Positions 6,112 to 11,612 of a stretch of 11,612 nucleotides of DNA are shown here, piece by piece; positions within the stretch are counted from its first letter, which is position 1, and each line of letters opens with the position of its first letter. The position numbers and the translations under genes are program-made. This DNA comes from Mesotoga sp. (GTDB lineage Bacteria > Thermotogota > Thermotogae > Petrotogales > Kosmotogaceae): assembly GCA_011620045.1 (NCBI GenBank), contig WOZY01000285.1, positions 1 through 11,612 on the forward strand, read 5' to 3'. Under the pieces are notes generated by a model, which ran no database searches, was not told where the DNA came from, and worked only from the letters and a program-made list of their open reading frames with translations.

Positions 6112-7348
6112 GAGATTTCTAAAGTATGTGTCTGTAGAGACTACTTCCAGTTTCGAATCTAAGACATTCCCTTCAACGAATACTCAAATGGGACTGGCCA
6201 GAATTCTTAAAGAAGAGATGGAGTCAATAGGATTGAAAGAAGTTGTTCTGGATGATTATGGGTATGTAATGGGGACCTTGCCATCAAATATCGAGTCCGA
6301 CGTTCCTGTTATTGGATTTATTGCCCACATGGATACCAGCCCCGATATGAGCGGGAAGGACATCAAACCTTCGATTATTGACTATCAAGGAGGAAAGATA
6401 CTGATCAACGAAGAGAAAAATATCTATATTGATCCTGATCTCTATCCGGAGATGGATAACTACGTTGGGGAGAGACTCATTGTTACGGATGGAACTACTC
6501 TGCTTGGAGCCGATGACAAAGCAGGAGTCGCGGAAATCATCACCGCTATGGAGTACTTGATCTCAAATCCTCAAATCAAGCATGGCAAGATAAGGATTGC
6601 ATTTACGCCGGATGAGGAGGTTGGAAAAGGAACAGAGCATTTCAGTATAGAGAAATTTGGAGCCGATTACGCTTATACCGTTGATGGAGGGGCTCTTGGA
6701 GAGCTTCAGTACGAGACATTCAACGCAGCCAGTGCCGAAGTTGTTGTCAAAGGATTAAACATTCATCCAGGAAGCGCCAAAGGTAGGATGAAGAATTCCC
6801 TCCTGATTGCATGCGAGTTCAACGGCATGCTGCCTTCAAACGAAGTACCGGCTGTAACCGAAGATCGGGAAGGGTTCTTTCATTTGGGAAGCATAAAGGG
6901 ATCTGTGGAGGAAACAGTCCTCAAGTACATAATCCGGGATCATTCGAAAAAGAAGTTCGAAAAAAAGAAGAGATTGATTGTGGAGATATCAGCTTTCCTG
7001 AACTCAAAGTACGGAGAAGACACGGTAGCTTTCAATATGAAAGACTCCTATTACAATATGAAAGAGAAGATAGAAGAAGAGATGATCGTTGTAGAGATTG
7101 CCAAAAAAGCCATGGAGAGTCTCTCAATAGAGCCAAGAATAGAGCCTGTAAGAGGAGGGACAGACGGAGCTCACCTTTCTTTTATGGGACTTCCGACACC
7201 TAATATCTTCACTGGGGGCCATAATTTTCATGGAAGATATGAATACATTCCTATTAGTTCAATGGACAAGGCAGTTACGGTAATTGTTAAGATCGCTGAG
7301 CTTTTCTCAAGAGAGGAAAACTGGAAAAGCCGAAAATCAGCTTTGTGA
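6095..7348 (+). CDS. pepT: Peptidase T (tripeptide aminopeptidase), M20 zinc metallopeptidase
   Basis: PepT removes the N-terminal residue from tripeptides in the cytoplasm, using two zinc ions. The M20 ligand set is complete, numbered from the third of three consecutive ATGs: His78 and catalytic Asp80 in AHMDTSPD, Asp140 in GADDKAG, Glu174/Glu175 in PDEEVG, Asp197 in TVDGG, and His376 in GGHNFHGRYE. IHPGSAKGRM (about 223-232) belongs to the lid/dimerisation domain. These numbers match those known for enterobacterial PepT almost exactly. This supports ATG 6095, which also has the best spacing (7 nt) from AAAGGAG at 6081-6087. ATGs at 6089 and 6092 are alternatives. The length of 417 is slightly above the usual 405-410 because of a basic C-terminal tail. 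It overlaps the end of the MFS gene by 17 bp, indicating coupling. Confidence 0.95.
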   Translation: MERLIERFLKYVSVETTSSFESKTFPSTNTQMGLARILKEEMESIGLKEVVLDDYGYVMGTLPSNIESDVPVIGFIAHMDTSPDMSGKDIKPSIIDYQGGKILINEEKNIYIDPDLYPEMDNYVGERLIVTDGTTLLGADDKAGVAEIITAMEYLISNPQIKHGKIRIAFTPDEEVGKGTEHFSIEKFGADYAYTVDGGALGELQYETFNAASAEVVVKGLNIHPGSAKGRMKNSLLIACEFNGMLPSNEVPAVTEDREGFFHLGSIKGSVEETVLKYIIRDHSKKKFEKKKRLIVEISAFLNSKYGEDTVAFNMKDSYYNMKEKIEEEMIVVEIAKKAMESLSIEPRIEPVRGGTDGAHLSFMGLPTPNIFTGGHNFHGRYEYIPISSMDKAVTVIVKIAELFSREENWKSRKSAL

Positions 7349-7528
7349 AGAATAGTGATTATGAGTTCAAAAATGGTGGCTCACTGATTGGTTACCTTAA
7401 CCCATAATAACTCTACAGTATTTTTCATAAAGAGTCTTATCCCGATTTCCCGGTTCTTGGCCGAAGGTGCTAGATTAATCGTGATTCGCACAGTTTATGT
7501 GGATTATGCGAGCTTTTCTAATTCTTAT

Positions 7529-7570
7529 GGTAGAGAGATCTTCTACCCAAGAATCTGCTAATCTTCTTGG
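7529..7570 (+). promoter_or_regulatory. Two adjacent inverted repeats in the pckA leader
   Basis: GGTAGA (7529-7534) and TCTACC (7542-7547) enclose 7 bases, and CCAAGAA (7547-7553) and TTCTTGG (7564-7570) enclose 10. Both arm pairs are perfect and share base 7547, so the hairpins are mutually exclusive by one base or stack back to back. The second ends 5 bp before the pckA SD (GGAGG, 7576-7580), close enough to affect translation initiation. There is no T tract, so they are not terminators. The rest of 7349-7528 shows no terminator after pepT and no promoter I would defend. Confidence 0.4.
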
Positions 7571-7586
7571 CCTTTGGAGGTGAAGA

Positions 7587-9239
7587 ATGTCAACAGGGTC
7601 CAGATTCATGAGGGGTAAGATTGGAAGAGACAATCCCCTCTTCTCAATGACTAGGGTAACAATAGAAACTGCCTTCTACGGGAATAATGTTGTGCCGGTA
7701 TTTTCACCAAGTGAAGCATACAAGCTGGCTAAAAGCTCTCCGGGCACTATAGTTACAGATCTTCCAGTTTACAGACCTGAGAAAATTGGACTTGAATCCA
7801 ATTCAAAAGTGCTTCTCTTCAACGATGGTGCTGTGACTGGAAGATGTGCATCCGCGAGAAGAATCATTGGAGAGCCCGGAGTAAACGAAGCAGAATATGG
7901 AGCTAAGATTAGAGAAGCGATCTACAATACCAGAAGACAGAAGATGTATCATGCGCAGGCTTATATAGGGCTCGACAGAGATTTCATGGTCAAAGCCCAT
8001 CTACTTGTTCCCGAAACTCATGAGAACTTAATCTACAACTGGTTGTTGAACTTTCAGCCTATCAACGAGTTCTACAGTGAAATGTATGAGTCTTCGCAAA
8101 GATGCGAAAATGAAGGAGACATCTTTGTTTTTTCCAATCCAGATTGGCAACATCCCGACCATCCACTGGGTCTTTCATTCTTCGATCCGGAGCACAACTG
8201 TGCGGCTATTCTTGGGATGAGGTACTTTGGTGAATTCAAGAAAGGAACCCTCACCTTAGCGTGGGGATGCGCCAACAGACAAGGTTTTGCTGCTTGTCAC
8301 GGTGGGCAGAAGAGGTACAATCTGAAGGATAGAAAATTCGTTGTGGGATTCTTTGGCCTCTCCGGGTCTGGAAAATCCACATTGACGCATGCCAAACATG
8401 GTGAAAAGTATGACGTAACGGTATTACATGACGATGCGTTCGTGATATCTTCTTCCGATGGGTCCTCCGTGGCGCTCGAACCTTCCTACTTTGACAAGAC
8501 TTCGGATTATCCTTTGAGGAGCGAAGACAACAAATTCCTTCTGTCTGTTCAGAATGTTGGAGCTACCCAGGACGATGAGGGAAGAGTTGTTATTGTGACT
8601 GAAGATATTCGCAATGGTAATGGACGGGCAATCAAATCAAAGCTTTGGTCTCCAAATAGAGTAGACAAGTTTGCTGAGCCTGTGGACGCTATTATCTGGT
8701 TGATGAAGGATCCATCAATTCCTCCAGTAATCAAGGTTAAAGATCCTGTTCTAGCATCAGCCATGGGTGCTACTCTAGCAACAAAGAGAACCTCTGCCGA
8801 GCGGTTGGCACCGGGAGTTGATCCCGATGCACTTGTTATTGAGCCTTATGCCAATCCCTTCAGAACATATCCACTATCTGACGATTTTAACCGTTATCTT
8901 GAATTATTCGCCAGAAGAAATATTGAATGTTACATATTCAATACGGGACACTTCGGTCAAACTAAGGTTCCAAAAGAACTTACTCTCCAAATTCTGGAGT
9001 CAATTGTCGAGAATCGCGCTGAATTCGCTTCCTGGGAACCCTTCCAGGAGCTTGAAGTAATGGACATCGATGGTTTTCAGCCTGATCTGTCTGACGAAGA
9101 TTACAGAAAGCTCGTTAGGGACAGACTGGTTGACAGATTGAACTTCCTTCGCTCTAGAGAAGTGGAGAGAGGGGGTTTCGACAGAGTACCTCAAGAAGCA
9201 GCGGAGTCAATTTCATCATTAATAGACAGGCTTAGGTAG
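7587..9239 (+). CDS. pckA: Phosphoenolpyruvate carboxykinase (ATP)
   Basis: This family interconverts oxaloacetate plus ATP with PEP, CO2 and ADP in the cytoplasm, linking C4 acids to glycolysis and gluconeogenesis. The protein is 550 residues (E. coli PckA is 540). Landmarks in order: TGR at 84-86, holding the likely substrate-binding Arg; YFGEFKKG at 213-220, with the metal-binding Lys; His238 in the ACHGG stretch; the P-loop GLSGSGKST at 257-265; the kinase-2 aspartates in LHDDAF (282-283); and NTGHFG near 452. The usual RSPKDKF after TGR is replaced by CASARRI, and the P-loop has Ser instead of Thr at two places. It is therefore a divergent branch of the family, but all core residues I can check are present. 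The ATG at 7587 has a good SD (GGAGG, 6 nt). Structured repeats precede it and an intrinsic terminator follows. Confidence 0.9.
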   Translation: MSTGSRFMRGKIGRDNPLFSMTRVTIETAFYGNNVVPVFSPSEAYKLAKSSPGTIVTDLPVYRPEKIGLESNSKVLLFNDGAVTGRCASARRIIGEPGVNEAEYGAKIREAIYNTRRQKMYHAQAYIGLDRDFMVKAHLLVPETHENLIYNWLLNFQPINEFYSEMYESSQRCENEGDIFVFSNPDWQHPDHPLGLSFFDPEHNCAAILGMRYFGEFKKGTLTLAWGCANRQGFAACHGGQKRYNLKDRKFVVGFFGLSGSGKSTLTHAKHGEKYDVTVLHDDAFVISSSDGSSVALEPSYFDKTSDYPLRSEDNKFLLSVQNVGATQDDEGRVVIVTEDIRNGNGRAIKSKLWSPNRVDKFAEPVDAIIWLMKDPSIPPVIKVKDPVLASAMGATLATKRTSAERLAPGVDPDALVIEPYANPFRTYPLSDDFNRYLELFARRNIECYIFNTGHFGQTKVPKELTLQILESIVENRAEFASWEPFQELEVMDIDGFQPDLSDEDYRKLVRDRLVDRLNFLRSREVERGGFDRVPQEAAESISSLIDRLR

Positions 9240-9254
9240 TCATAGTAGGTAGCG

Positions 9255-9277
9255 AGGTCGCCCTTGGGCGGCCTTTT
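9255..9277 (+). terminator. Intrinsic terminator of pckA
   Basis: GGTCGCCC (9256-9263) and GGGCGGCC (9266-9273) form a G/C-rich stem with one G-T pair and a tight loop, followed by TTTT (9274-9277). It lies 16 bp after the pckA stop. Confidence 0.85.
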
Positions 9278-9309
9278 CATTATCTAAGAAGATGAAAAGA
9301 TTGTCTTAG

Positions 9310-9340
9310 AAAAAAGGATTCCTGACTGGCGTCAGGAATC
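9310..9340 (-). terminator. Minus-strand intrinsic terminator of the second candidate small RNA
   Basis: GATTCCTGAC (9317-9326), loop TGGC, GTCAGGAATC (9331-9340) are perfect 10-bp arms. On the minus strand the hairpin is followed by C and then six Ts (9315-9310). On the plus strand there is no T tract. No minus-strand protein gene ends here. Confidence 0.75.
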
Positions 9341-9449
9341 GAAGGGGGAATTGCTACGAAACGAGGAGTTGTCCGGATTGCGGCTAACTGTACTATGTCA
9401 TCGAGTGCATTAAGAATACATTGTGACTGAAGTTAACCGTCAACCTTTC
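9310..9449 (-). ncRNA. Candidate small RNA, about 140 nt, between pckA and the ATP-grasp gene
   Basis: A minus-strand promoter (9456-9484) and a minus-strand terminator (9310-9340) frame about 140 nt with only trivial reading frames (ATGs followed within 3-5 codons by stops, no SD). The predicted RNA has a possible 5' hairpin (TGAC/GTCA arms). Two pyrimidine stretches follow, ACTCCTCG and TTCCCCCTTC, the latter just before the terminator stem. Such CCCCC/CUCC stretches can pair with SD sites, as in C-rich small RNAs of Gram-positive bacteria. I do not recognise a known family. Existence and function are inferred from the paired signals. Confidence 0.55.
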
Positions 9450-9455
9450 AGAGAT

Positions 9456-9484
9456 ATTATACAATTTATTCTCAAAGAAACCAA
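9456..9484 (-). promoter_or_regulatory. Promoter for the second candidate small RNA
   Basis: On the minus strand TTGGTT (9484-9479), a 17-bp spacer and a perfect TATAAT (9461-9456) form a strong sigma-A-type promoter. The predicted start is near G9449. The 357-bp gap 9341-9697 holds this unit, the dyad at 9509-9532 and the SD of the ATP-grasp gene. I see nothing else in it. Confidence 0.7.
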
Positions 9485-9508
9485 ACCGTATTTGTTATGT
9501 AAATGGAT

Positions 9509-9532
9509 GTGCAAATTGAGTCACACTTGCAC
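9509..9532. promoter_or_regulatory. Dyad GTGCAA-N12-TTGCAC, possible operator
   Basis: Perfect 6-bp inverted arms (9509-9514 and 9527-9532) are separated by 12 bp, which places the half-sites about 18 bp apart. The right arm coincides with a possible plus-strand -35 (TTGCAC, followed 18 bp later by TATTCC). The dyad also lies about 25 bp upstream of the minus-strand -35 at 9479-9484. A regulator bound here could control both the ATP-grasp gene and the small RNA. The evidence is symmetry and position only. Confidence 0.3.
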
Positions 9533-9697
9533 GGCATTGATCTATATTCGTATTCCGAAACGTTATGTTAGAAGGCACAAGGTCTGTTAGAAGCAGAATC
9601 AGTGAAATTAGATAGACAATTATAGCTGTTACGTTTTTAGCTTAATATGGTTTTGAGAAAATCCTGTGTTCAATTCACTTGGCGGGAGGTATGAAGT

Positions 9698-10906
9698 TTG
9701 AGGGTTCTAGTAACTGGTGCAAGAATGTGGTACGCAATTAATACCATAAGGCTTCTGGCTGAAGGAGGCCATGAAGTATTCGCCGCCGACAGCAGCAAGT
9801 TAAGTGGTGGGCTTTATTCAAGGTGCCTCAAAGGTAAGTTCATCTATCCTTCGGTAAGTGAGAATGGTAAAGCTTTTGTCCGTAGCGTAATGGAAAAGAT
9901 AGAGGAAATGGAAATTGACGTGTTATGTCCAACGTTTGAAGAGGGCTTTGTATTGAGCAAGCATTTAGATATGCTGGAGGGGCGAGTTAAGATGATTGTT
10001 CCTTCTTATGAGCATATTATGCTCCTACACGACAAATTCCTCATGACCAATTACGCCAGGTCTCTCGGGATAAGCGTTCCAAGGACGACGCTTCTGGAGA
10101 ATTTCGAACCTACCAGTAGTAGCTTCCCGGTAGTAATCAAACCTAGAAATCTTCGTTCTGCTGAAGGCGTTTCAAGAGTCAACTCCCAGGATGAATTCGA
10201 GAGGTATTCGAAGGGCCTTGATGGTGACAAGTATCTTGTCCAGGAGTGGAAGCATCCCTACCAAATATGTACAACGGGTTTAGCTTATGATGGCCAACTT
10301 GTAGGGAATGTCATCTATCACAATCTTAGAGAGTATCCGGAGTCAGGTGGAATAGGCACTTGCAGAATTTCTGTTGAGTGCGAAGAAGTGCTTAGCAACG
10401 TAAGGAAGATAGTCAGTGATCTTAACTATTCAGGGTTCATATCAATGGATTTTCTACATGACAGAAATAGCAACAGATATTATCTTGTAGACGTTAATCC
10501 CAGAATGAGTCCCGGTTTACTGGTAGCGTACACTTCAGGAGTAGATATGGTGAGTGCCTACATCGATTTGGTGATCAAAAATGAGGTGGCCCGACTCTCT
10601 CCTTTGGAAACCGGAAACGGAACATACACGACCGCCATGGAGATTGGTTGGTTTTTCAGCACGCTATTCAAAGGTAAGTTCGGTAATCTGAAAGGTTTCT
10701 TCAGAAGCAGAAAGAAACTTAAGGATGATTCCTGGGATGTGCGAGATCCGGCACCTTTTTTCGTCATGCTCGTGTCAATGTTATATACGGCAATCTTCGG
10801 GCCACTCAAGGGAGGACAGACGAAGAGTTTTTCTCTGGGAGCAACCTATGATATCGATAATCTGGATGAAGAAGAGAATTTCAATGAGAAAAGGCAAGTA
10901 GTTTGA
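9698..10906 (+). CDS. ATP-grasp domain carboxylate-amine ligase-like protein, substrate unknown
   Basis: The protein is 402 residues. The N-terminal Rossmann-like pre-ATP-grasp domain starts MRVLVTGARMWYAINTIRLL. The ATP-grasp fold follows: HDKF (111-114), VVIKPR with the nucleotide Lys148, a glycine-containing loop around 152-160, the VQEW hinge (Glu183), MDFL (Asp251), and VDVNPR (265-269) as the Mg-binding ExNPR variant. Such enzymes activate a carboxylate as acyl-phosphate and join it to an amine or another nucleophile. The C-terminal about 90 residues are not ATP-grasp: a basic stretch (about 325-343), SWDVRDPAPFF, then a hydrophobic segment at about 353-369 that may touch the membrane, and an acidic end. 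The TTG start at 9698 has GGGAGG 8 nt upstream. An ATG at 9691 is out of frame. No partner gene is adjacent, so the product cannot be inferred. Confidence 0.82.
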   Translation: MRVLVTGARMWYAINTIRLLAEGGHEVFAADSSKLSGGLYSRCLKGKFIYPSVSENGKAFVRSVMEKIEEMEIDVLCPTFEEGFVLSKHLDMLEGRVKMIVPSYEHIMLLHDKFLMTNYARSLGISVPRTTLLENFEPTSSSFPVVIKPRNLRSAEGVSRVNSQDEFERYSKGLDGDKYLVQEWKHPYQICTTGLAYDGQLVGNVIYHNLREYPESGGIGTCRISVECEEVLSNVRKIVSDLNYSGFISMDFLHDRNSNRYYLVDVNPRMSPGLLVAYTSGVDMVSAYIDLVIKNEVARLSPLETGNGTYTTAMEIGWFFSTLFKGKFGNLKGFFRSRKKLKDDSWDVRDPAPFFVMLVSMLYTAIFGPLKGGQTKSFSLGATYDIDNLDEEENFNEKRQVV

Positions 10907-10923
10907 TCAGCAATCGATGGAAT

Positions 10924-10950
10924 AAAAAACGCTGTCCTTGTAAGGACAGC
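10924..10950 (-). terminator. Minus-strand intrinsic terminator after the ATP-grasp gene
   Basis: GCTGTCCTT and AAGGACAGC (10931-10950) are perfect 9-bp arms around GT. On the minus strand the stem is followed by G and six Ts (10929-10924). On the plus strand no T tract follows, so it is a poor terminator for the ATP-grasp gene. It most likely once served the minus-strand radical SAM gene whose remains lie upstream. A -10-like TATTAT or TAGAAT (minus strand, near 10980-10996) could alternatively feed a short RNA into it, but that is weak. Confidence 0.65.
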
Positions 10951-11042
10951 AAAGCGGTCTGAGGGTTAACTCGAGGATATTCTACCACATAATACACTTC
11001 TTCAGCCATTGTGAGAAGGCTTTTCTAAACTGAAGTCCTTTT

Positions 11043-11612
11043 TCAGGTTGAAGAAGACAGTAGTCTCACCGTATAGAGTTTGGAGCGACTGATGGGCTTA
11101 GTGACAAGCGATCGTATGCTAAAACAGGTACTCTGTGAATCAAAATCAGGGTAAACAGTCGGTTCGCCAAATGCAAGAAGTTTGATGCCAAGCAAGTAAG
11201 CTTTAGCCTTGATAAAGTTCTTTAACTCACGGGTTTTTGGGAGCTACAGGAATACAGCTCTCCGTAAGTTCTTCTATACATTTCGGTCAGGTCGGGAAAA
11301 TACTGATCGAGTCTCTTGTAGTAATACTCTCTCTGTCTATCTCTCAAAGTCATTCCATTTGAAGCATACACGAAGCTTGCACCTACATCTTTTGAGTTGT
11401 AAGTATTGCTAAAGAATGTCCATGCCATCTTCAGTGAACGGTAGGATTGGTGTCACGGCAATTCCCACATAGGTACCCTCATCCACAAGAGCTCGGATAG
11501 CTGCAATCCTCTGTAAGGTGAAGGTGCCGCTGGTTCAACCTTGTTTGCCAACACGTCATCTATTGTAGTGAGCGTGAAGACCACTGAGCAGTACCGCAAA
11601 GAAATGTCTCTC
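11043..11612 (-). pseudogene. SplB-like radical SAM protein, C-terminal part, multiply frameshifted (runs off right edge)
   Basis: Reading leftward from the right edge, three minus-strand frames supply successive pieces of one COG1533/SplB-type radical SAM protein. Piece one is SVVFTLTTIDD and NKVEPAAPSP (frame breaks at about 11514). Piece two is RIAAIRALVDEGTYVGIAV, then TPILPFTEDGMDIL, ending at an in-frame TAG (11411-11409). Piece three is DVGASFVYASNGMTLRDRQ, then YFPDLTEMYRRTYGELYSC (frame shift at 11390-11393). After another one-base loss near 11240, the frame continues ELKNFIKAKAYLLGIKL as a plausible C-terminus, open to TGA at 11043-11045. That is at least three frameshifts and one nonsense codon in 400 bp. 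The 4Fe-4S cysteine motif would lie outside the window. The last about 30 residues before 11043 resemble nothing and may not be original coding sequence. The piece at 11222-11428 taken alone could be mistaken for a small gene. Confidence 0.82.

Noticed and set aside
6811-7203. Plus-strand 130-residue frame inside pepT
   Set aside because: The composition is dominated by Arg, Lys and Gly from out-of-frame reading of pepT, whose own motifs are complete across this stretch.
7391-7403. Small hairpin GGTTA-CCT-TAACC after pepT as a terminator
   Set aside because: The stem is only 5 bp and no T tract follows, so it is not a convincing terminator.
10965-11005. Third promoter-to-terminator small RNA on the minus strand (TATTAT or TAGAAT feeding the terminator at 10924-10950)
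   Set aside because: The -35 elements are weak and the resulting RNA would be only about 50 nt. A relic terminator of the radical SAM gene explains the hairpin more simply.
11222-11428. Intact 68-residue minus-strand gene
   Set aside because: It is only one surviving frame segment of the broken radical SAM gene. Sequences on both sides continue the same protein in other frames.

Overview
The window looks like chromosomal DNA of a bacterium from the Thermotogota, most likely a moderate-GC, Mesotoga/Kosmotoga-like member. The basis is the flavour of the proteins, strong purine-rich Shine-Dalgarno (SD) sites and repeated TTG starts. No marker gene is present, so this placement is an inference. 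There are no tRNA or rRNA genes, CRISPR arrays, insertion sequences or phage genes. Most of the window is ordinary metabolic and transport genes. The unusual material lies in the intergenic regions and in two decaying genes.

Layout. Positions 1-1811 are a minus-strand operon read right to left: a sodium-pumping decarboxylase beta subunit, a 44-residue single-pass membrane protein, and the N-terminal part of a YhaM-like OB-fold protein that runs off the left edge. Positions 2035-3367 are a GH1 beta-glucosidase pseudogene on the plus strand, with lost catalytic residues and a late frameshift. Positions 3506-4366 encode an intact DegV-family fatty-acid-binding protein. Positions 4741-7348 are an overlapping pair: an MFS transporter and the tripeptidase PepT. 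Positions 7587-9239 encode an ATP-type phosphoenolpyruvate carboxykinase (pckA) with a structured leader and a good terminator. Positions 9698-10906 encode a stand-alone ATP-grasp ligase of unknown substrate. From about 11043 to the right edge, on the minus strand, lies a badly broken SplB-like radical SAM gene.

Two intergenic regions each hold a complete-looking minus-strand transcription unit with no protein gene in it. At 4365-4574 a consensus promoter (TTGACA, 17 bp, TAGAAT) is followed about 150 bp later by a GC-rich hairpin and eight Ts. The predicted RNA of about 175 nt is C-rich and G-poor, and contains a 9-nt perfect complement to the SD region of the adjacent degV-family gene. At 9310-9484 a TTGGTT-17-TATAAT promoter leads to a 10-bp hairpin with a T tract, predicting an RNA of about 140 nt with a CCCCC stretch near its 3' end. 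These two candidate small RNAs are the best leads here.

Functionally, the intact genes fit a peptide- and organic-acid-using fermenter: PepT finishes peptide breakdown, PckA links oxaloacetate and PEP, and the beta subunit belongs to the membrane pump of Na+-coupled decarboxylases. The decayed GH1 and radical SAM genes suggest ongoing loss of accessory functions. Several kilobases of intact frames between them argue against a generally error-prone sequence.
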